The notes under the pieces: generated by a model
The model's input: only the letters and a program-made list of their open reading frames with translations
Database searches by the model: none
Told to the model about the DNA's origin: nothing
Made by a program: the position numbers and the translations under genes
Source: Nocardia niigatensis NBRC 100131
GTDB lineage: Bacteria > Actinomycetota > Actinomycetes > Mycobacteriales > Mycobacteriaceae
Length of the DNA stretch: 64,000 bases
Direction: 5' to 3'
Assembly: GCF_000308655.1 (NCBI RefSeq)
Contig: NZ_BAGC01000043.1
Span: 310,001-374,000, forward strand
In this document: one piece after another, positions 62,335-64,000 of the stretch
Numbering within the stretch: position 1 is the stretch's first letter
How the letters are laid out: every line of letters begins with the position of its first letter

Positions 62335-63450
62335 TCACCGGGCCGCCCGGCCCGGAGCGCCCGGGGCCGGGCCGGGTGCGTGGGTGTCCGGGCCCGTGCC
62401 GTCGATCACGATGGGCGCGTCGGGACCGAAGGCCATGCCGAATTGGGGGCGGCCGTCCTTGCCGAAATACATGGGCTGGACGCGGACGCTGCGGCCGGCC
62501 CAGCCGGTGCCGGGTTCGAGGCGGGCGTGGTAGGTGATCCACGGGCGGCCGTCGATGCTGAAGAATCCGTTGTGGCCGGGCGCGATCGCGCCCGGGCCGC
62601 CGGGCAGCACCGGGCCGCCGGATTTGGTCCAGGCTTCGGGGTTCATGGGGTCGCCGCCGCGCGCGAGTTCGAGGAGGCCGAGCCGGTATGTGTCGTCGAA
62701 ACTGGCATTGGCGGAGAACGTCGCGAACAGGCGGCCGTCGGGTCCGATCAGGGGTTGCGGCGCCTCGTTGATCAGGAGATCCGCGTCGTTGGGGACGGTT
62801 TCCCAGGCCGCGGTGGGGGTGGCGATGCTGACCCGGTCGCCGGTCGGGGTCATGGGATCCGACATGCGGACCACGCAAATGTCTTGTACACGTGTGTCAT
62901 CGGGGTCGCGCAGGCAGGACCAGAAGAAGTAGCCGGCGCCCGCGTACTGCTGATAGGTGCCGTCGATGGCCCAGCCGCCGGGCAGGTCCAGGGGCCCGAG
63001 ATAGTCGTAGGGACCGGTCGGATCGTCACCGGTGGACCGCAGGGCGTACATGCGATGGGTCTCGTTGCGATCGTCCTCCTGCCCCGCGAAGTAGATCCAC
63101 CACCGGTCGCCGATGTGCACGAGTTCCGGAGCCCAGATCTTGGTGCAGGCCGGGGCGGGGCAGTCGGGGTGCTCCCACACCACCGTCGGCTCGCTGTCCT
63201 CCAGTCCCCCGAGCGTGTCCGAACTACGGATCACGATGTTGTCGTTGTTGTAGAAATCCCCCTGTACCAGGTGAAATCGCCCCTGGAAGTAGGTCATGCT
63301 GGGGTCGGCCCCCGCCGCGAGCACCGGATTGGTGAATTCCTCGCTATGCGCCCCGCTCGCCGAAGCCCTCGGAAACCCGCCTGCCGCGACCATCGCCCCA
63401 ATGCCCACGGTCAGCACGCCGACCAGCCGGATCGTTCTTCGCCAACCCAC
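62335..63450 (-). CDS. Secreted GH43-family glycoside hydrolase
   Basis: This exported hydrolase of 371 residues has a signal peptide ending PRASA. The GH43 five-bladed propeller contains AGADPSMTYFQGRFHLV (catalytic base Asp), GGWAIDGTYQQYAG (Asp) and LLINEAPQPLI (general acid Glu). It would act on arabinan, xylan or arabinogalactan. Since mycolata have arabinogalactan in the wall, a self-wall or plant-polymer target are both possible. The start is GTG 63450, with GGAGG upstream; the open frame extends to 63510. It is divergent from the next gene. Confidence 0.88.
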   Translation of the reverse strand: MGWRRTIRLVGVLTVGIGAMVAAGGFPRASASGAHSEEFTNPVLAAGADPSMTYFQGRFHLVQGDFYNNDNIVIRSSDTLGGLEDSEPTVVWEHPDCPAPACTKIWAPELVHIGDRWWIYFAGQEDDRNETHRMYALRSTGDDPTGPYDYLGPLDLPGGWAIDGTYQQYAGAGYFFWSCLRDPDDTRVQDICVVRMSDPMTPTGDRVSIATPTAAWETVPNDADLLINEAPQPLIGPDGRLFATFSANASFDDTYRLGLLELARGGDPMNPEAWTKSGGPVLPGGPGAIAPGHNGFFSIDGRPWITYHARLEPGTGWAGRSVRVQPMYFGKDGRPQFGMAFGPDAPIVIDGTGPDTHAPGPAPGAPGRAAR

Positions 63451-63648
63451 CAGCACCACCTCCAGCAAACGTCGAGAATTCAGTGTCGACGCCGCTCCGG
63501 GCGAGTTCAATCACAAACGGAAAGACCCAGCACTACACAGCGATTCGCCCTGTCGGCATGGCGGGACCGATGAGTTCGGCCGAGCCCGGCGGTCAGTAGA
63601 TCGAACGACGAACCGCGGCCGTGCCGCTGATCTGGGAGGTTTGCTCGC

Positions 63649-64000
63649 GTGGCGAATGGTATTTCTCGTGACGAGCTGTGGGCGATGGCTCATGTGGAAC
63701 GTGCGGCGTTGGCGGATGAGCTCGCCGGGCTGAACGAGGAGCAGTGGGCCCGGCAGTCGCTGTGCGGGCAGTGGACGGTGGAGGAGGTCGTCGCGCACCT
63801 CACGGCGGCCGCCAGTACGGGCCGGTTGGGCTGGCTGATCAGTGTTCTCGGCGCCCGCTTCGACTTCGAGAAGCACAATGCCCGGCGGCTGGCCGAACAT
63901 CGCGGCGCGACCCCCGCGGAAACCCTCGATCGATTCCGGGCGATCATCACCAGCACGACCGCGCCGTTCGGGCATACGGCGGCCTGGCTCGGCGAGGTGA
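63649..64000 (+). CDS. Maleylpyruvate isomerase/DinB-like family protein, cut by window edge
   Basis: The first 117 residues are visible. The protein begins VANGISRDELWAMAHVERAA and contains QSLCGQWTVEEVVAHLTAAA, which fits the DinB-fold, mycothiol-dependent maleylpyruvate isomerase family (TIGR03083 type). The His in VAHL is a probable metal ligand. The start is GTG 63649, eight bases after GGGAGG. The C-terminus is outside the window. The reaction is not known; many family members use mycothiol as cofactor. Confidence 0.8.
   Translation, partial: MANGISRDELWAMAHVERAALADELAGLNEEQWARQSLCGQWTVEEVVAHLTAAASTGRLGWLISVLGARFDFEKHNARRLAEHRGATPAETLDRFRAIITSTTAPFGHTAAWLGEV

Overview
The window is high-GC actinobacterial DNA, most likely from Nocardia or a close mycolic-acid-producing relative. 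The evidence is frequent GTG and TTG starts, a mycothiol-type CPWC reductase, an LppA-type lipoprotein, a 1,630-residue NAD-glutamate dehydrogenase, a CtaJ-like cytochrome oxidase subunit and a hemophore-related protein. From memory, the order nei, rpiB, CPWC reductase, pepN, DUF5130, glbO, aglA and then thioesterase, gdh, ettA, ssb matches the Rv2464c-Rv2478c block of Mycobacterium tuberculosis. No database search was run.

Core part (1 to about 38 kb). A truncated GGDEF protein is followed by tRNA-Gly and tRNA-Pro. Next come a PAP2 phosphatase and a GT87 mannosyltransferase, rpiB-nei, an M48 protease, the CPWC reductase, an FAD reductase, a YciI/ECF42 sigma pair, purC and pepN. A two-gene clpP operon follows, whose second subunit lacks the catalytic serine, with a PopR-like XRE regulator beside it. 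After this come DUF5130-ctaJ, glbO-aglA, an HNH protein, MarR/DUF4267, XRE-cupin/azlCD and a dienelactone hydrolase. The section ends with the thioesterase-gdh group, ettA, ssb, a threonine-dehydratase-like enzyme, a CopD-CtaG fusion and tRNA-Arg.

Accessory part (about 38 to 64 kb). A TetR regulator with two matching operator palindromes faces an SDR - metallo-beta-lactamase-fold - PucR cluster, which looks like a regulated catabolic unit. It is followed by three secreted esterases or lipases and one deleted esterase pseudogene. From 46.8 to 50.0 kb, two broken IS3-family elements flank a truncated DUF1023 hydrolase, an LppA-like lipoprotein and a YbaB-like protein, which resembles a remnant of an actinobacterial type VII-associated module. 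Then come an AraC regulator, an atypical P450 without a normal ExxR motif, and an acyl-CoA oxidase-like protein that converges on it over a perfect 17-bp terminator. A 1.4 kb gene-poor stretch carries several exact palindromes.

The right end is a probable cell-envelope group: a secreted phosphoesterase, an MFS transporter overlapping a membrane-anchored TolB-like propeller protein, a Thr/Ser/Pro-rich mucin-like protein, a lipoprotein lytic transglycosylase and a secreted GH43 hydrolase. A cut-off DinB/maleylpyruvate-isomerase-type protein closes the window.
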